A DNA stretch of 43,926 nt from Caldilineaceae bacterium SB0661_bin_34 (lineage in GTDB: Bacteria; Chloroflexota; Anaerolineae; Caldilineales; Caldilineaceae): NCBI GenBank assembly GCA_009841145.1, contig VXMJ01000100.1, positions 1-43,926 of the forward strand, written 5' to 3'. Shown in pieces: positions 6,704 to 15,936 of the stretch. A program made the translations under genes and the position numbers. Every line of letters begins with the position of its first letter. The first letter of the stretch is position 1. The notes under the pieces were generated by a model. The model was not told where the DNA came from, searched no databases, and worked only from the letters and a program-made list of their open reading frames with translations.

Positions 6704-8341
6704 ATGCCTACGCTGGATTTCAAGGGCAAGCAGCACGTCTATGCCCACCACTTGACCGTGCCCTACAGATCACTGGTTCGAGAAGTGGAGCGTTCTGAGG
6801 GGGACGATACAGATGCTGCCGCAGATGGCAACCTCATCATCCACGGAGACAATCTGCACGCGCTGAAAGCGTTGCTGCCCCGCTACGCTGGCAAGGTCAA
6901 CTGCATCTACATTGATCCACTCTACAACACCGGTAACGAGGGGTGGCGCTACAACGACAACGTGAACAGCTCTCTCATGAGGGAATGGCTAGTGGCGAAC
7001 AGTCCGGTGGACGGGGAAGACCTGGAAAGACACGACAAGTGGCTCTGCATGATGTGGCCGCGTTTGCACCTGCTCAGGGAGCTGCTGTCCAACGACGGTG
7101 CGATCTTCGTGTCCATTGACGACCATGAACAGCATCACCTGCGGATGTTGATGGATGAGATTTTTGGAGACGATAATTTTGTTGCCAACATCACTTGGCG
7201 AAAAAAGGCTGGAGGCGGTCAAGACAGTAAATATCTGGCTAGAGAGCACGACTACATTCTGTGTTACCGCAAGAGCCAAGATTTCTCAATAAATTTCCGC
7301 AGTGTCCAAGTTTCGGAGAGTGAGTTCCGAAAGACCAAGAACGGACGCAGATGCAAATTCATCAAACTAGAAAAGTGGGGTTCTGGTGCCTATCGGACTG
7401 ATCGGCCAACGTTGTTCTACCCAATTAAGGATCCAGATGGAAACGACTTTTATCCTCAGGCTCCGAATGGCCAAGAAGGCCGCTGGCGTACCCGTCCAGA
7501 GGCGTTGGATGATGACCACATTTACTGGGAAAAAAGGAATGGCCGCTGGACGCCACATGAAGTAAAGTATTTCGATGAGGCGACCAAGGTTAAAACGATA
7601 AAGGAAAGGACTGTCTTTTATGATATGGGTACAACGACAGACGCGGCAAAAGAACAGAGAATGATTTTTGGCAACAAGGTTCTTGACAACAGCAAACCTG
7701 TGGACTTGATCTACCGGATATTGGCTATTGGTTCACCCAAAGACGGTGTGATTCTCGACTCCTTTGCTGGCAGCGGCACCACCGCACACGCGGTCTTGGC
7801 CCTCAACAGTGAGGATGGCGGAAACCGTAAGTTCATCCTCGTCGAATGTGAAGACTATGCCGACACCATTACCGCGGAGCGCGTGCGACGCGTCATCGAG
7901 GGTGTTCCCAAAGCCAAGGATGACGACATCCTGAAGGAAGGATTGGGCGGCTCGTTTACCTACTGCACTCTTGGAAAGGCTATTGACGTGGAGGAGATGC
8001 TCAACGGGAAGAATCTGCCGGAGTACAGTGAACTGGCATCCTACCTGCTGTATACTGCGTCGGGTCTGTCCTTCGACAAAAGCGAGGGGATGCAGGCGCA
8101 AACCGACGAGGGTTTGTTTTGGAGCGGCGACGACGTTGACTACTACTTGCTTTACCGGCCCGACATCGAGTGGCTGCGCAGCAACGAGGCTCTTCTGAAT
8201 GAAGGGCAAGTCTGGCGCATCAGTGAGCGAGGAAAAAAGGCCGTGGTGTTCGCCGCAGGCAAGCATATGGGCCAGCATTTCCTCACCGACAAAGGTATCA
8301 CCTTCTGCCAGATACCCTACGAAATGCATCGATTGGGTTAA
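6704..8341 (+). CDS. Type III restriction-modification system methyltransferase (Mod), beta-class N6-adenine
   Basis: A 545-residue DNA methyltransferase. The catalytic motif comes first, as DPLYNTGNE at Asp71-Tyr74 (a DPLY variant of DPPY). The S-adenosylmethionine-binding FAGSGTT motif lies near residue 354. That order defines the beta class used by type III Mod subunits. The region between is the target-recognition part and is visibly AT-richer. I chose the ATG at 6704 because GGAGG sits seven bases upstream and the protein then begins MPTLDFKGKQHVYAHH, a familiar start for these enzymes; upstream in-frame ATGs lack a binding site. The Res partner starts eight bases after the stop, so the pair is an operon. 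Mod protects and directs the complex by methylating one strand of an asymmetric site. The recognition sequence cannot be deduced. Confidence 0.9.
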   Translation: MPTLDFKGKQHVYAHHLTVPYRSLVREVERSEGDDTDAAADGNLIIHGDNLHALKALLPRYAGKVNCIYIDPLYNTGNEGWRYNDNVNSSLMREWLVANSPVDGEDLERHDKWLCMMWPRLHLLRELLSNDGAIFVSIDDHEQHHLRMLMDEIFGDDNFVANITWRKKAGGGQDSKYLAREHDYILCYRKSQDFSINFRSVQVSESEFRKTKNGRRCKFIKLEKWGSGAYRTDRPTLFYPIKDPDGNDFYPQAPNGQEGRWRTRPEALDDDHIYWEKRNGRWTPHEVKYFDEATKVKTIKERTVFYDMGTTTDAAKEQRMIFGNKVLDNSKPVDLIYRILAIGSPKDGVILDSFAGSGTTAHAVLALNSEDGGNRKFILVECEDYADTITAERVRRVIEGVPKAKDDDILKEGLGGSFTYCTLGKAIDVEEMLNGKNLPEYSELASYLLYTASGLSFDKSEGMQAQTDEGLFWSGDDVDYYLLYRPDIEWLRSNEALLNEGQVWRISERGKKAVVFAAGKHMGQHFLTDKGITFCQIPYEMHRLG

Positions 8342-8349
8342 GGAGGCGG

Positions 8350-10896
8350 ATGATGGAACTGAAGGAGTACCAGACGCGCGCCCTGGAGGCGTTCGTCCGC
8401 TGGTTGGATGTACTTGCCAGCAAGCAGACCGAACTGGAAGCCGCCAAAGCTGCCTTGCAGAGCATTGGGCAAGATGTTTCTGTGGACACTCTCAACGACA
8501 ACTATCCCAAGTTGGCGTGGAAGCAGTTGGCGGATGTAGGCGAGGTAGCAGACAGTGCCGGACCCTATGTCGAACGTACTTCCACTAGCGGAAATCCTAT
8601 ACCCCATGTTTGCTTCAAGGTGCCCACCGGCGGGGGTAAGACGCTGCTAGCTGCCGCAGCACTGGAACGTCTAAACCGTCCAACCGGCTTGGTTCTGTGG
8701 ATGGTGCCCAGCAGAGCAATTTACCGTCAGACCAAACAGGCTTTGTGGAACCGGGAGCACCCTTACCGCCACATGCTGGAGCGCGCCAGTGGCGGGCGTG
8801 TCAAGATGCTGGAAAAGGATGATCCTTTCAACACTGCCGACGTTGAAAACTACCTTTGTGTGATGCTCATTTCCTTGCAGTCGGCTAACCTCGGGACCAA
8901 AGATTACCGCCGTATGTTCCGGGATTCCGGGCGCTATACGTCCTTCTTTCCCGACAACGATGATGATCGTGGCGACGCGAGACTGCGTTGCAGGTTTCCC
9001 GATCTTGCCCTATCGGATGATGAGCATCCAGTGACTCAAAGCCTCGTCAATGTGTTCAAAATGCAGCGTCCTGTTATCGTACTAGATGAGGCCCACAAGG
9101 CCTATGGGAAACAGGTAAAAGATGAATTCGTGCGCTCTATCAACTACCTCAACCCCAGCTTGGTAATTGAACTGTCTGCTACGCCGAGTCGCCGCAAAAG
9201 CAATCTGCTTGTGGACATATCTGGCGTTGACCTGAAATCTGAAGAGATGATCAAACTGCCCGTGGAGATAACGTCCTTCACTGACGTGGAATGGCAACAT
9301 ACGCTGGGCGCAGCCCATGCCCAACTCGAGGCACTTGACAACGAAGCTCTCTCGTTGGATCATCAAGAAGGACGCTACATCCGTCCTATCGCGGTGGTGC
9401 GAGTGGAGCACACCGGCAGCGCACAGATTGGTCGAGATACCGTTCATGCCGAGGACGCACGGGCATACCTCACGCAGAACTTGGGTGTCCCTGCAGCAGC
9501 AGTAAGGGTCAAATCGTCAGAAAACGATGAGTTGGGTGCCGAGGACTTGCTGGACAAGGCTTCGCCCGTCCGCTGGATTATTACTCGTGACGCACTGCGC
9601 GAAGGTTGGGATTGTTCATTCGCCTACTTGCTGGTGCTGTTGGACAACACCAAGGCTAAGACCGCCATTACACAACTTGTAGGCCGGGTGATGCGACAAC
9701 CCGAAGCTCGACGAACTGGACGGGAGACTCTGGATCGATGTTATGTCTATTGCCAGAACATGGATGTCAACGCTGCCGTGCAGTACGTCAAGATTGGGTT
9801 GGAGCAAGAAGGGATGACGGGCCTTGAAGACGACATTCAGAGCAAGGACGAGCCCAGCCAAAGGCTGGTCAAGGTCCAACCTCGTCAGATGTTCCGCGAT
9901 GACGCCATCTTTCTGCCCAAAGTATTGCACAAAGACAGGAGGGAAGGCTGGGTGGAGCTGGATTACCAGCGGCACATTGCGTCTTCACTGGAGTGGGTGA
10001 GTATAGGTGCCCCCGACCTGCAAATTAGCATGACACAGGGACCGCAGGAGACCAAGGCAAGTGTTGATCTAGCGATGACGACTGTTCCGACGGTGTACGA
10101 TGACCCTCGGGCTCTGTGCATCGACACCGACGTGAAAATAGCTTGGTACGCCCGTCGCATCTCCCATGTGATACCCAATCCCTTCCACGCGGCGCATATC
10201 GCACAACAGATGGTACAACAGATGCACGATGCGGGGTTTGACAGTGAAGCCATTTATGGACAGCGTTCATCTCTGGCTGATCAACTGCGCCAGCATGTGG
10301 TAAAGGAGGCTGACCGTCTGGCCGAACAGATCTTTCGTGCCAAGTTGGCCAAAGGCCAGATACGCTTCGACCTGGAAACCGGCGATCGGAACTACCGTAT
10401 ACGTGAAAGCTACGAGATACCAGTTGGCGAAGGCGACAACCTATTGCAACGTTATGGACAACAAATACAATTGAGTCTCTTTGAGCCGGTGTTTGAAAAG
10501 GGTTACAATGATCTGGAGCGCAGATTTGCATTTTATCTGGATCAGCAGAAGGCATTGCAGTGGTGGCACCGAGTGGCTGTCCGACAGCATGGTGAGTACT
10601 ACCTGCGGGGCTGGCGGAATGAACGCATCTGGCCTGACTTCGTGGCAATGGCATGTGAAACCGACAGCAAGCCCAGTGTGCTGGTATTTGAAACCAAAGG
10701 TGACCATTTGAAGGATGCCGACGACACCAAGTACAAGAAGAAGGTGTTTGAGGCCCTTGAGAAGGCGTTCAACGTTGGTAAAATGACTGTCCATGCCGGC
10801 TTGGCCGAGGGTGTGTTTCGCTTGGTGTTTGACAAAGAAGGGTTTCCCGACGCGGAAGAGGCTATCACCTACCTCTACGACGGACGCGCAAGGTAG
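8350..10896 (+). CDS. Type III restriction enzyme Res subunit (SF2 helicase plus PD-(D/E)XK nuclease)
   Basis: An 848-residue protein. Helicase motif I is VPTGGGKT (residues 91-98), motif II DEAH (246-249), motif III SATPSR, and motif VI QLVGRVMRQP (from 442) with arginines 446 and 449. The C-terminal nuclease shows Asp763 (WPDF) and E781-T-K783, the expected D...ExK. It translocates or scans DNA with ATP and cuts when two unmodified sites are engaged, in complex with Mod. A full AGGAGG lies just before the tandem ATG-ATG at 8350/8353; the second ATG has better spacing, so the true start may be one codon later. All active-site motifs look intact, so the system is probably functional. Confidence 0.9.
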   Translation: MMELKEYQTRALEAFVRWLDVLASKQTELEAAKAALQSIGQDVSVDTLNDNYPKLAWKQLADVGEVADSAGPYVERTSTSGNPIPHVCFKVPTGGGKTLLAAAALERLNRPTGLVLWMVPSRAIYRQTKQALWNREHPYRHMLERASGGRVKMLEKDDPFNTADVENYLCVMLISLQSANLGTKDYRRMFRDSGRYTSFFPDNDDDRGDARLRCRFPDLALSDDEHPVTQSLVNVFKMQRPVIVLDEAHKAYGKQVKDEFVRSINYLNPSLVIELSATPSRRKSNLLVDISGVDLKSEEMIKLPVEITSFTDVEWQHTLGAAHAQLEALDNEALSLDHQEGRYIRPIAVVRVEHTGSAQIGRDTVHAEDARAYLTQNLGVPAAAVRVKSSENDELGAEDLLDKASPVRWIITRDALREGWDCSFAYLLVLLDNTKAKTAITQLVGRVMRQPEARRTGRETLDRCYVYCQNMDVNAAVQYVKIGLEQEGMTGLEDDIQSKDEPSQRLVKVQPRQMFRDDAIFLPKVLHKDRREGWVELDYQRHIASSLEWVSIGAPDLQISMTQGPQETKASVDLAMTTVPTVYDDPRALCIDTDVKIAWYARRISHVIPNPFHAAHIAQQMVQQMHDAGFDSEAIYGQRSSLADQLRQHVVKEADRLAEQIFRAKLAKGQIRFDLETGDRNYRIRESYEIPVGEGDNLLQRYGQQIQLSLFEPVFEKGYNDLERRFAFYLDQQKALQWWHRVAVRQHGEYYLRGWRNERIWPDFVAMACETDSKPSVLVFETKGDHLKDADDTKYKKKVFEALEKAFNVGKMTVHAGLAEGVFRLVFDKEGFPDAEEAITYLYDGRAR

Positions 10897-11112
10897 ATGA
10901 CTCTGTACAGGAAAAGGTTCAGAGTTTAGGATGTCCGGCGTGGATCCTAGAAGTCCAATTGAAAGGGGATTATAGCCAATAGTGGGCAGAATGAAATTGC
11001 CCCTTAATCGAGGGTGTTTGATTGTAATAGTCAGATTTTGAAGGATTACAGCCTGAATCTAGAATATGCTGTATACTGCACTTCTGAGTCCCAAGCATGA
11101 GGCAGACGGTCA

Positions 11113-11427
11113 ATGAGCGTACAAAACCGATGGGAAACGAGCCCAGGACCCTTGGACCCGCATGCGGTCAAGTTGCGGCGCGCCATTGTAAACAAGACAA
11201 GCGTGGGTTCCATTGAACCCGACAAGGATTACCCGGAGCACACGGTTCTCGTGTTCTTGGATTCTTCGGTAGTCGCCGGTTCTCCAGTTGTGATCAAGCA
11301 AGCATCAGAGGCTCTGGGGCCTCGCGAACCGTTGGTGCTTCGCCCCGCAGATGCGCAACAACTCGCCCGGTCCCTGCTAGCACACGTGGAGGAACTGGAG
11401 AGGGACGCCGAAGATGCCCCTGTGTGA
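11113..11427 (+). CDS. Small protein of unknown function beside the restriction-modification operon
   Basis: A 104-residue acidic protein starting MSVQNRWETSPG. I do not recognise a family. The middle (YPEHTVLVFLDSSVVAGSPVV) looks like one or two beta strands, and the C-terminus (AQQLARSLLAHVEELERDAE) is an amphipathic helix. A GAGG lies about ten bases before the ATG, and a terminator-like hairpin follows 33 bases after the stop, both supporting a real single-gene unit. It sits 216 bases downstream of Res on the same strand, between two defence modules. It could be an accessory or regulatory protein of the island, but that is only position-based. Confidence 0.45.
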   Translation: MSVQNRWETSPGPLDPHAVKLRRAIVNKTSVGSIEPDKDYPEHTVLVFLDSSVVAGSPVVIKQASEALGPREPLVLRPADAQQLARSLLAHVEELERDAEDAPV

Positions 11428-11460
11428 CAATCCCGGTTCTGCCACCCAGAAACCGAGGAA

Positions 11461-11480
11461 CCCCGGCCGCATGGTCGGGG
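11461..11480 (+). terminator. Rho-independent-like terminator
   Basis: CCCCGGCC-GCAT-GGTCGGGG forms an eight-pair stem (one G-T pair) with a four-base loop, followed by the T-rich TCTCGTTCTT. It stands 33 bases after the stop of the 11113-11427 gene. Confidence 0.6.
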
Positions 11481-11739
11481 TCTCGTTCTTGGGTAGGCCC
11501 CTATGTATCTGGTTGGGGTAAGTGCAGAGTTGAGCGTCTCCGGCTGCCGATGCGCGGATCAACAGCCCAGCACTTGTCCCTTGGCTGTTGATCCGCGTTT
11601 CTGTACCGTGGGTCCGCGCAACAGCAAAGCCAGTGCCTTTCGGGCTGGAAGCCGACGCTGTGGAAGGTGCTGCAGCGCATCCAAGTCAGACTCAGAGGAA
11701 TAGTCCACGCCTACCTCCGAAAGAACTCTTAGGTTGTGG

Positions 11740-12091
11740 CCTGCTCGCGAACCACCATGATTGGAATACTTGAGTGTCAGCGGGTAGGGCCTGCCGGATC
11801 CAGCGCCAGTAGCACAGTCGCCGCACCCGTACCAGGTCGGCCTGCCATGCCTTCAGGATGGGCTCAAGGGCCTCCTGCTTGGCCTGAAGGAAGGGATAGA
11901 CCTGCCCTTCGACCGCCCTGCAACTCCAGAAAAAGGCGCTCAACCGGATTCAGTTCGGGGGAATAGCGCATTCGCACCACCCAGGCCGCGTCCACGGCCT
12001 GCATCACCTCGTCCGTGTGGCCGCCGGCCCCGCCCCAGACCCAGCCGTTGATGGCCGGCTCTTGCGCCCAAGCTCCCCAGATGCGGACCAT
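11740..12091 (-). pseudogene. IS630-family transposase, C-terminal remnant with frameshift
   Basis: The minus strand reads RYSPELNPVERLFLELQ, the final DDE glutamate region of an IS630-like transposase, then loses frame near 11930. A different frame continues the same domain (RAVEGQVYPFLQAKQEALE, then VRRLCYWRWIRQAL). The N-terminal HTH and the first catalytic aspartates are missing. The remnant starts only about ten bases from the stop codon of the RloC-like gene. It is a dead insertion-sequence fragment of a different IS630 lineage from the copy at 14804-15493. Confidence 0.65.
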
Positions 12092-12101
12092 CTCCTCATA
12101 G

Positions 12102-14420
12102 TTACGGGCGAGCCAAAGACAAAGCCCGTTCTACAAATCCCACTAGTTCAGCTGGGGAGATACGTTCAGCTTGCCATGCAGGATTAGTGTCGTGGTGGAA
12201 ACGGTTAGCATATTCCAAGACATTATCCAATTCCACAATAGTTGCACTATCGATAACTTCATCTGTTTGACCGCTGTGTTTTCTGCACTTTTCAATGAAC
12301 TTACCGATACCAAATTTCCTGCCAGGAGGAAATTGACCAGGACATGCTACTCGATAGTAACCTTCCAAGTAAAAGCGAATTGCACGGGCAACTTCCTTTT
12401 CGTTGCCCGATTGATCATCAACGTATCCTTGAAGGAGACGATATTGTTGATCATGCTCTGTGATCGCGTCCCGAGAAGCGTCCCAACTTCGAATTGTAGA
12501 TTCATTCCCATTTGGCGCGATTTCCAAAGTAGCATAATCCTCATTGCCAATCATCCCGTCCAAAATACCACAAAGGAACCGCTTGTTGTGTGACAACACA
12601 ATGGTTTGTTTTGTCCGACGTGCCAAGTCTCTTACAGTTTGTACAGTAGCCAATGAGCGGTGATCATCCAAGCTGGCCATTGGATCATCTATCACTGCCA
12701 CTGTCTTGTCAAGATTGGGATTACGGTCTAAAGAGGAAAAGAACAGCGCAAGAGCCAATGTGTTTCGGTCGCCAGCACTGAGCGAGTTTCGAAACGATGG
12801 TTTGCCAGGAGGGTTCCTGTTGCCCTTTACAGCGATTGGTTCATCATTGATTATCACATTGTAAGTGCAAGAAGATCCTGAACCCCTTCCAATATTGGAA
12901 GGGGTTAAGTTTCCAACACAAAAGCCTGCATTGAACCGTTTGAGATAAGCATTTACTCCACTTTGCAACTCAGGGAAGACGTTATTTCGATATTCTTCTA
13001 ATTCTGCCCTGACTTCATCCCGTGCCTTTTCTGTAATGTCTTTGGCCTTCAACTCTTCCATGTAGTCATCGCACAAAAGAACAATGTTCTCTTGGAAACG
13101 GGATTTTGTTGCCTTCAGTCTATTTAATGTATCGATGATTTGGCGAGTGTCAGCTGTGCCCGCCTTTTGTTTCACTCTTTTTATCTCTTTATTGGCATGC
13201 AACAGTGTTTCATTAATTTTCTCTATGTCTTGCATATGGGCAACATACGTATTGAGTGCATCGATAGTAGATTGGTTTAAGGCCTGCGGTTCGAGGGGGG
13301 CAGACTGTTTTGCAGCCAGCTGCTGGGCAACCATTTCTCGCGCTGTGTTCCAATCATTTATGATAGCATTTGTATCAACATTGATGGTTGGTACATTGCA
13401 GTAGCTGGACCAAAACCGCAAGGCTTGTGCTAGTGTGCTGACTGAACGCTCGAATTCCAATTGCTTTCTGCTTGCATGGTTGCGGTTGATGTCATTGAGC
13501 AAACGGGTAACCGTTTTCTTCAAGTACGTATATTCTTGACTAAAATACGCTCGGTAGTGCAAAATCAAGTCGATGGCCTCAATGTCTTGGCCACAGAATG
13601 GGCATCGGTATTCATCTTGGTGGGCAACTCTATTCATACCATCAGCGACCCAAGGTTCTCCACCTTCTCCGAGAGTCTGTATATGTGCCTGAACTTGGGT
13701 TTCTGCAGAGTCATCCAGATCAGATAAGCCTGTCAACAGTGCGTTTTCAATCTCTTCTCTCTCAAAATTGGGAAGTTCGATACTTGCCAACAGTGGTTCG
13801 TTGTGTACGGATGCGTGGTCTTGTGCAGCTTGTAAATTGCGCTCCACTGTGGATATCTTGTTGTCTAATTTAGATTGATTAGTTAGAGCACAATACTCAT
13901 CAACTGACAGACCAAATCGGAGACTTTCAGGTATAGCATTGGCTTTCTCGGTTTTAGCCGTGTTGTGTTCTTCAACGCGGTTGACGAGAGCTTGCAATTT
14001 GCGGTTGAGAGCGACACCTTGATCACCAAGAATTAATTCATGAAGATTCTGTCGATGTCGGGCGTCTACGTCTAACCCTGAATATACATTTTCATCGATG
14101 AAGTTGTCGTTGAATACTTTGAGATCAGTTAGGTTGAAATTCCATGCATCGTTTTCGAATATCATTTTTGTTGATTTGTCTGTTGGTTCGTTTTGCCAAC
14201 TCAGCACTGCGTGAGCAGGGTGCTGGGATCCAAGCCGATGTCTTTCGATTATCGGTAATGGATCGCCACTCGCAAGGGAGCGCAAGACCGCGGTGAGAGT
14301 TGTCTTGCCTTGAGCATTGTCTGCGTAAAGCAAAGATAATTTGCTCAGTGGATGATGTTTACCAGGGTTAACTGATCTGAACCTGCCAATGTTTCTTAGT
14401 AAGTCAATTTGTGTGAACAT
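12102..14420 (-). CDS. RloC/PrrC-like ABC ATPase with candidate anticodon-nuclease domain
   Basis: A 772-residue AAA_13-type protein. An ABC head is split by a long helical insertion. Walker A is ADNAQGKTT (33-41), the signature is LSAGD (547-551), Walker B is VIDDP with Asp578-Asp579, and the H-loop is LSHNKRF. The insertion carries a zinc-hook-like CPFC (Cys273, Cys276), as known for RloC. The C-terminal part has RFYLE, an R-x-x-x-E at Arg682/Glu686, and a later His pair (742-743). This resembles the Arg-Glu-His triad of PrrC/RloC anticodon nucleases, which cut tRNA when restriction is disarmed or DNA is damaged. I chose the ATG at 14420 because AGGA lies upstream and conserved sequence starts there; the open frame extends to 14870 with no homology. 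The gene is much AT-richer than the sugar operons and lies between IS remnants, suggesting acquisition by transfer. The nuclease assignment is inference. Confidence 0.75.
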   Translation of the reverse strand: MFTQIDLLRNIGRFRSVNPGKHHPLSKLSLLYADNAQGKTTLTAVLRSLASGDPLPIIERHRLGSQHPAHAVLSWQNEPTDKSTKMIFENDAWNFNLTDLKVFNDNFIDENVYSGLDVDARHRQNLHELILGDQGVALNRKLQALVNRVEEHNTAKTEKANAIPESLRFGLSVDEYCALTNQSKLDNKISTVERNLQAAQDHASVHNEPLLASIELPNFEREEIENALLTGLSDLDDSAETQVQAHIQTLGEGGEPWVADGMNRVAHQDEYRCPFCGQDIEAIDLILHYRAYFSQEYTYLKKTVTRLLNDINRNHASRKQLEFERSVSTLAQALRFWSSYCNVPTINVDTNAIINDWNTAREMVAQQLAAKQSAPLEPQALNQSTIDALNTYVAHMQDIEKINETLLHANKEIKRVKQKAGTADTRQIIDTLNRLKATKSRFQENIVLLCDDYMEELKAKDITEKARDEVRAELEEYRNNVFPELQSGVNAYLKRFNAGFCVGNLTPSNIGRGSGSSCTYNVIINDEPIAVKGNRNPPGKPSFRNSLSAGDRNTLALALFFSSLDRNPNLDKTVAVIDDPMASLDDHRSLATVQTVRDLARRTKQTIVLSHNKRFLCGILDGMIGNEDYATLEIAPNGNESTIRSWDASRDAITEHDQQYRLLQGYVDDQSGNEKEVARAIRFYLEGYYRVACPGQFPPGRKFGIGKFIEKCRKHSGQTDEVIDSATIVELDNVLEYANRFHHDTNPAWQAERISPAELVGFVERALSLARP

Positions 14421-14803
14421 GTAAATCCTGACTGTTGGTTCGAGGGGTGCTGATTGAAACGTGTGGCCTCCTGCTTCAGAGTGTCCGAAACCTGTGGCCA
14501 ATCTGCGACAGCCGTCATTGGAGAAATTTGGTTCGTCTCGGCTGAAGTCTGAAGAAGGGTTAACGTTTCGATGGGGCGTGTGATCTGGCCCGGCTGCAAA
14601 GCGTTGGTTAAACGTCTCGGCTGATTGTGCTACGTTACATTGTATGTTGTCAAGACAACGTTCGGTTTGGTGGGGTAGATCGCGTTCGATTGGCAGTATC
14701 CTGAGCGAAGTCCCCTGGTGGCAAGCGGGATGTCCCCGCTGGTAGCTTCTTCGGTGGTTGTCTACTGACGGGGCAAGTTTGGACCAAGTGTCCCAGTTAG
14801 GGC
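14421..14803. other. Non-coding stretch upstream of the RloC-like gene
   Basis: The ATPase frame stays open leftwards from 14870, but residues coded here look random (rich in H, P, T, Q) and carry no domain. An inverted repeat GTTGTC-AA-GACAAC (14646-14659) includes a minus-strand TTGACA, though no good -10 follows at normal spacing. The right side probably holds the lost 5' part of the IS630 element. Confidence 0.4.
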
Positions 14804-15493
14804 ATGTGGTGGGTGTCGTGGCCGGTGGCCGCGGCTCATGGCCTTCTGAATGGGGAGGTCCAAGTGCCATCTGAAGCGGGCCTCCTATCCCCCGAAGCTA
14901 CGTTCGGCCTGTACCTGAAACGGATGGGAACCCAGTGGTGGCGCACGCTGGCTGAAAATAAGTTCCAGGACGCGCAGTTGGACCTCTTCTGCCTCGACGA
15001 AGCCGGTTTTTGCCCCTCCCTGCCGCCCACTTACACCTAGGCCCTGGCCGGTGTGCGCCTGGTCGTCCCCTGCGAGAACTCCTAGGGTCGGCGCGTGAAC
15101 GTCCTGGCCGCCCGCGCTGTGCCCGGCACCCACCGGCACACACCCCTGACCTAGCGGACGGCGTCCCGTCCCTGGAAGAGGGAGCATATCCTCGGCTGCC
15201 TGCGCCACGCCCTGCCCGGACGCGCAGGCACCCAACGCATCGTGGTCCTCGACAACGCCTCCTGCCACTACTCCCGAACGGTGCGGCAGGCCCGGCGGGA
15301 GCTGGCGAAGCAAGGGATCTGGCTGTTGTACCTGCCGGCCTGCAGTCCGGAGTTGAACGACATCGAACGTACCTTCCGCACCGTTAAGCACGGGGCCATG
15401 CCCCAGCGCACCTTCACGACCATCAAGACGCTGACGACGGCCGTGGAGGCGGCCTTCGACCAGGTCAACGCCCAGCTGTTACCTTCAGAGTAA
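14804..15493 (+). pseudogene. IS630-family transposase, 5'-truncated and interrupted by three in-frame TAG codons
   Basis: One reading frame from 14804 to the TAA at 15491 carries all three catalytic DDE elements of an IS630 transposase: LDEAGF, VVLDNASCHYS, and SPELNDIERTF. It is broken only by TAG at 15038, 15083 and 15152. At the first, the family has Trp (TYT-W-ALAG). At the second, Gln is expected (CENS-Q-GRR). The N-terminal HTH is mostly missing; only the end (YLKRMG) is present. I treat it as a pseudogene made by point mutation. Terminal inverted repeats were not identified. Confidence 0.75.
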
Positions 15494-15936
15494 GTCATGC
15501 GGAATGTTTAGGCACCTCTGATTCTGGCCGCCTTACGGTGTTGGATGACTCGATGGGTTGTGCCACACTTAGCCAGTGCCTACCATGTCCGCTCCGTCCC
15601 TCTCCGACCGTCTGGCTCTCATCGCCGCCGGTCCCTCCCTGGTCGGCTATCCAGTCGTGGCAAGGCTGGTGGTGGGCGAACTGGAAACTGAGTTCGGAAA
15701 TCAAACTTCGAAGACGGGTTCATTGTTATCCATATATCCGTGACGGAGCCATCAGATATGTCATGCGTACTGGCTATTGATCCATCTGGTGAATCGGCCA
15801 TTAGGATGGACGGTTGAGATCATGAATGGATGAGCGTAAGGTCGCAACCGTCCCATCGGACCAATATTTGCGAGAAGGTGAAGGATTTCTTGGGACACTA
15901 TCTTTCCTTTCAAAACCCTTGAACTCGCATTGACAC
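15494..15936. other. Intergenic region without a supported gene
   Basis: These 443 bases separate the IS630 remnant from the 3' end of the sulfatase gene. Short open frames on both strands give low-complexity translations without start signals. I saw no terminator with a U-tract and no clear right inverted repeat of the insertion sequence. Confidence 0.4.

Noticed and set aside
12102-14420. Reading the ATPase as an SMC/Rad50 repair protein because of its zinc-hook-like CPFC
   Set aside because: The AAA_13-type head, shorter helical insertion and C-terminal R-E-H region fit RloC better, though final assignment needs profile searches.
14421-14870. N-terminal extension of the RloC-like protein by 150 residues
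   Set aside because: The extra sequence has no family similarity, and the ATG at 14420 has a binding site and sits just before the conserved ATPase start.
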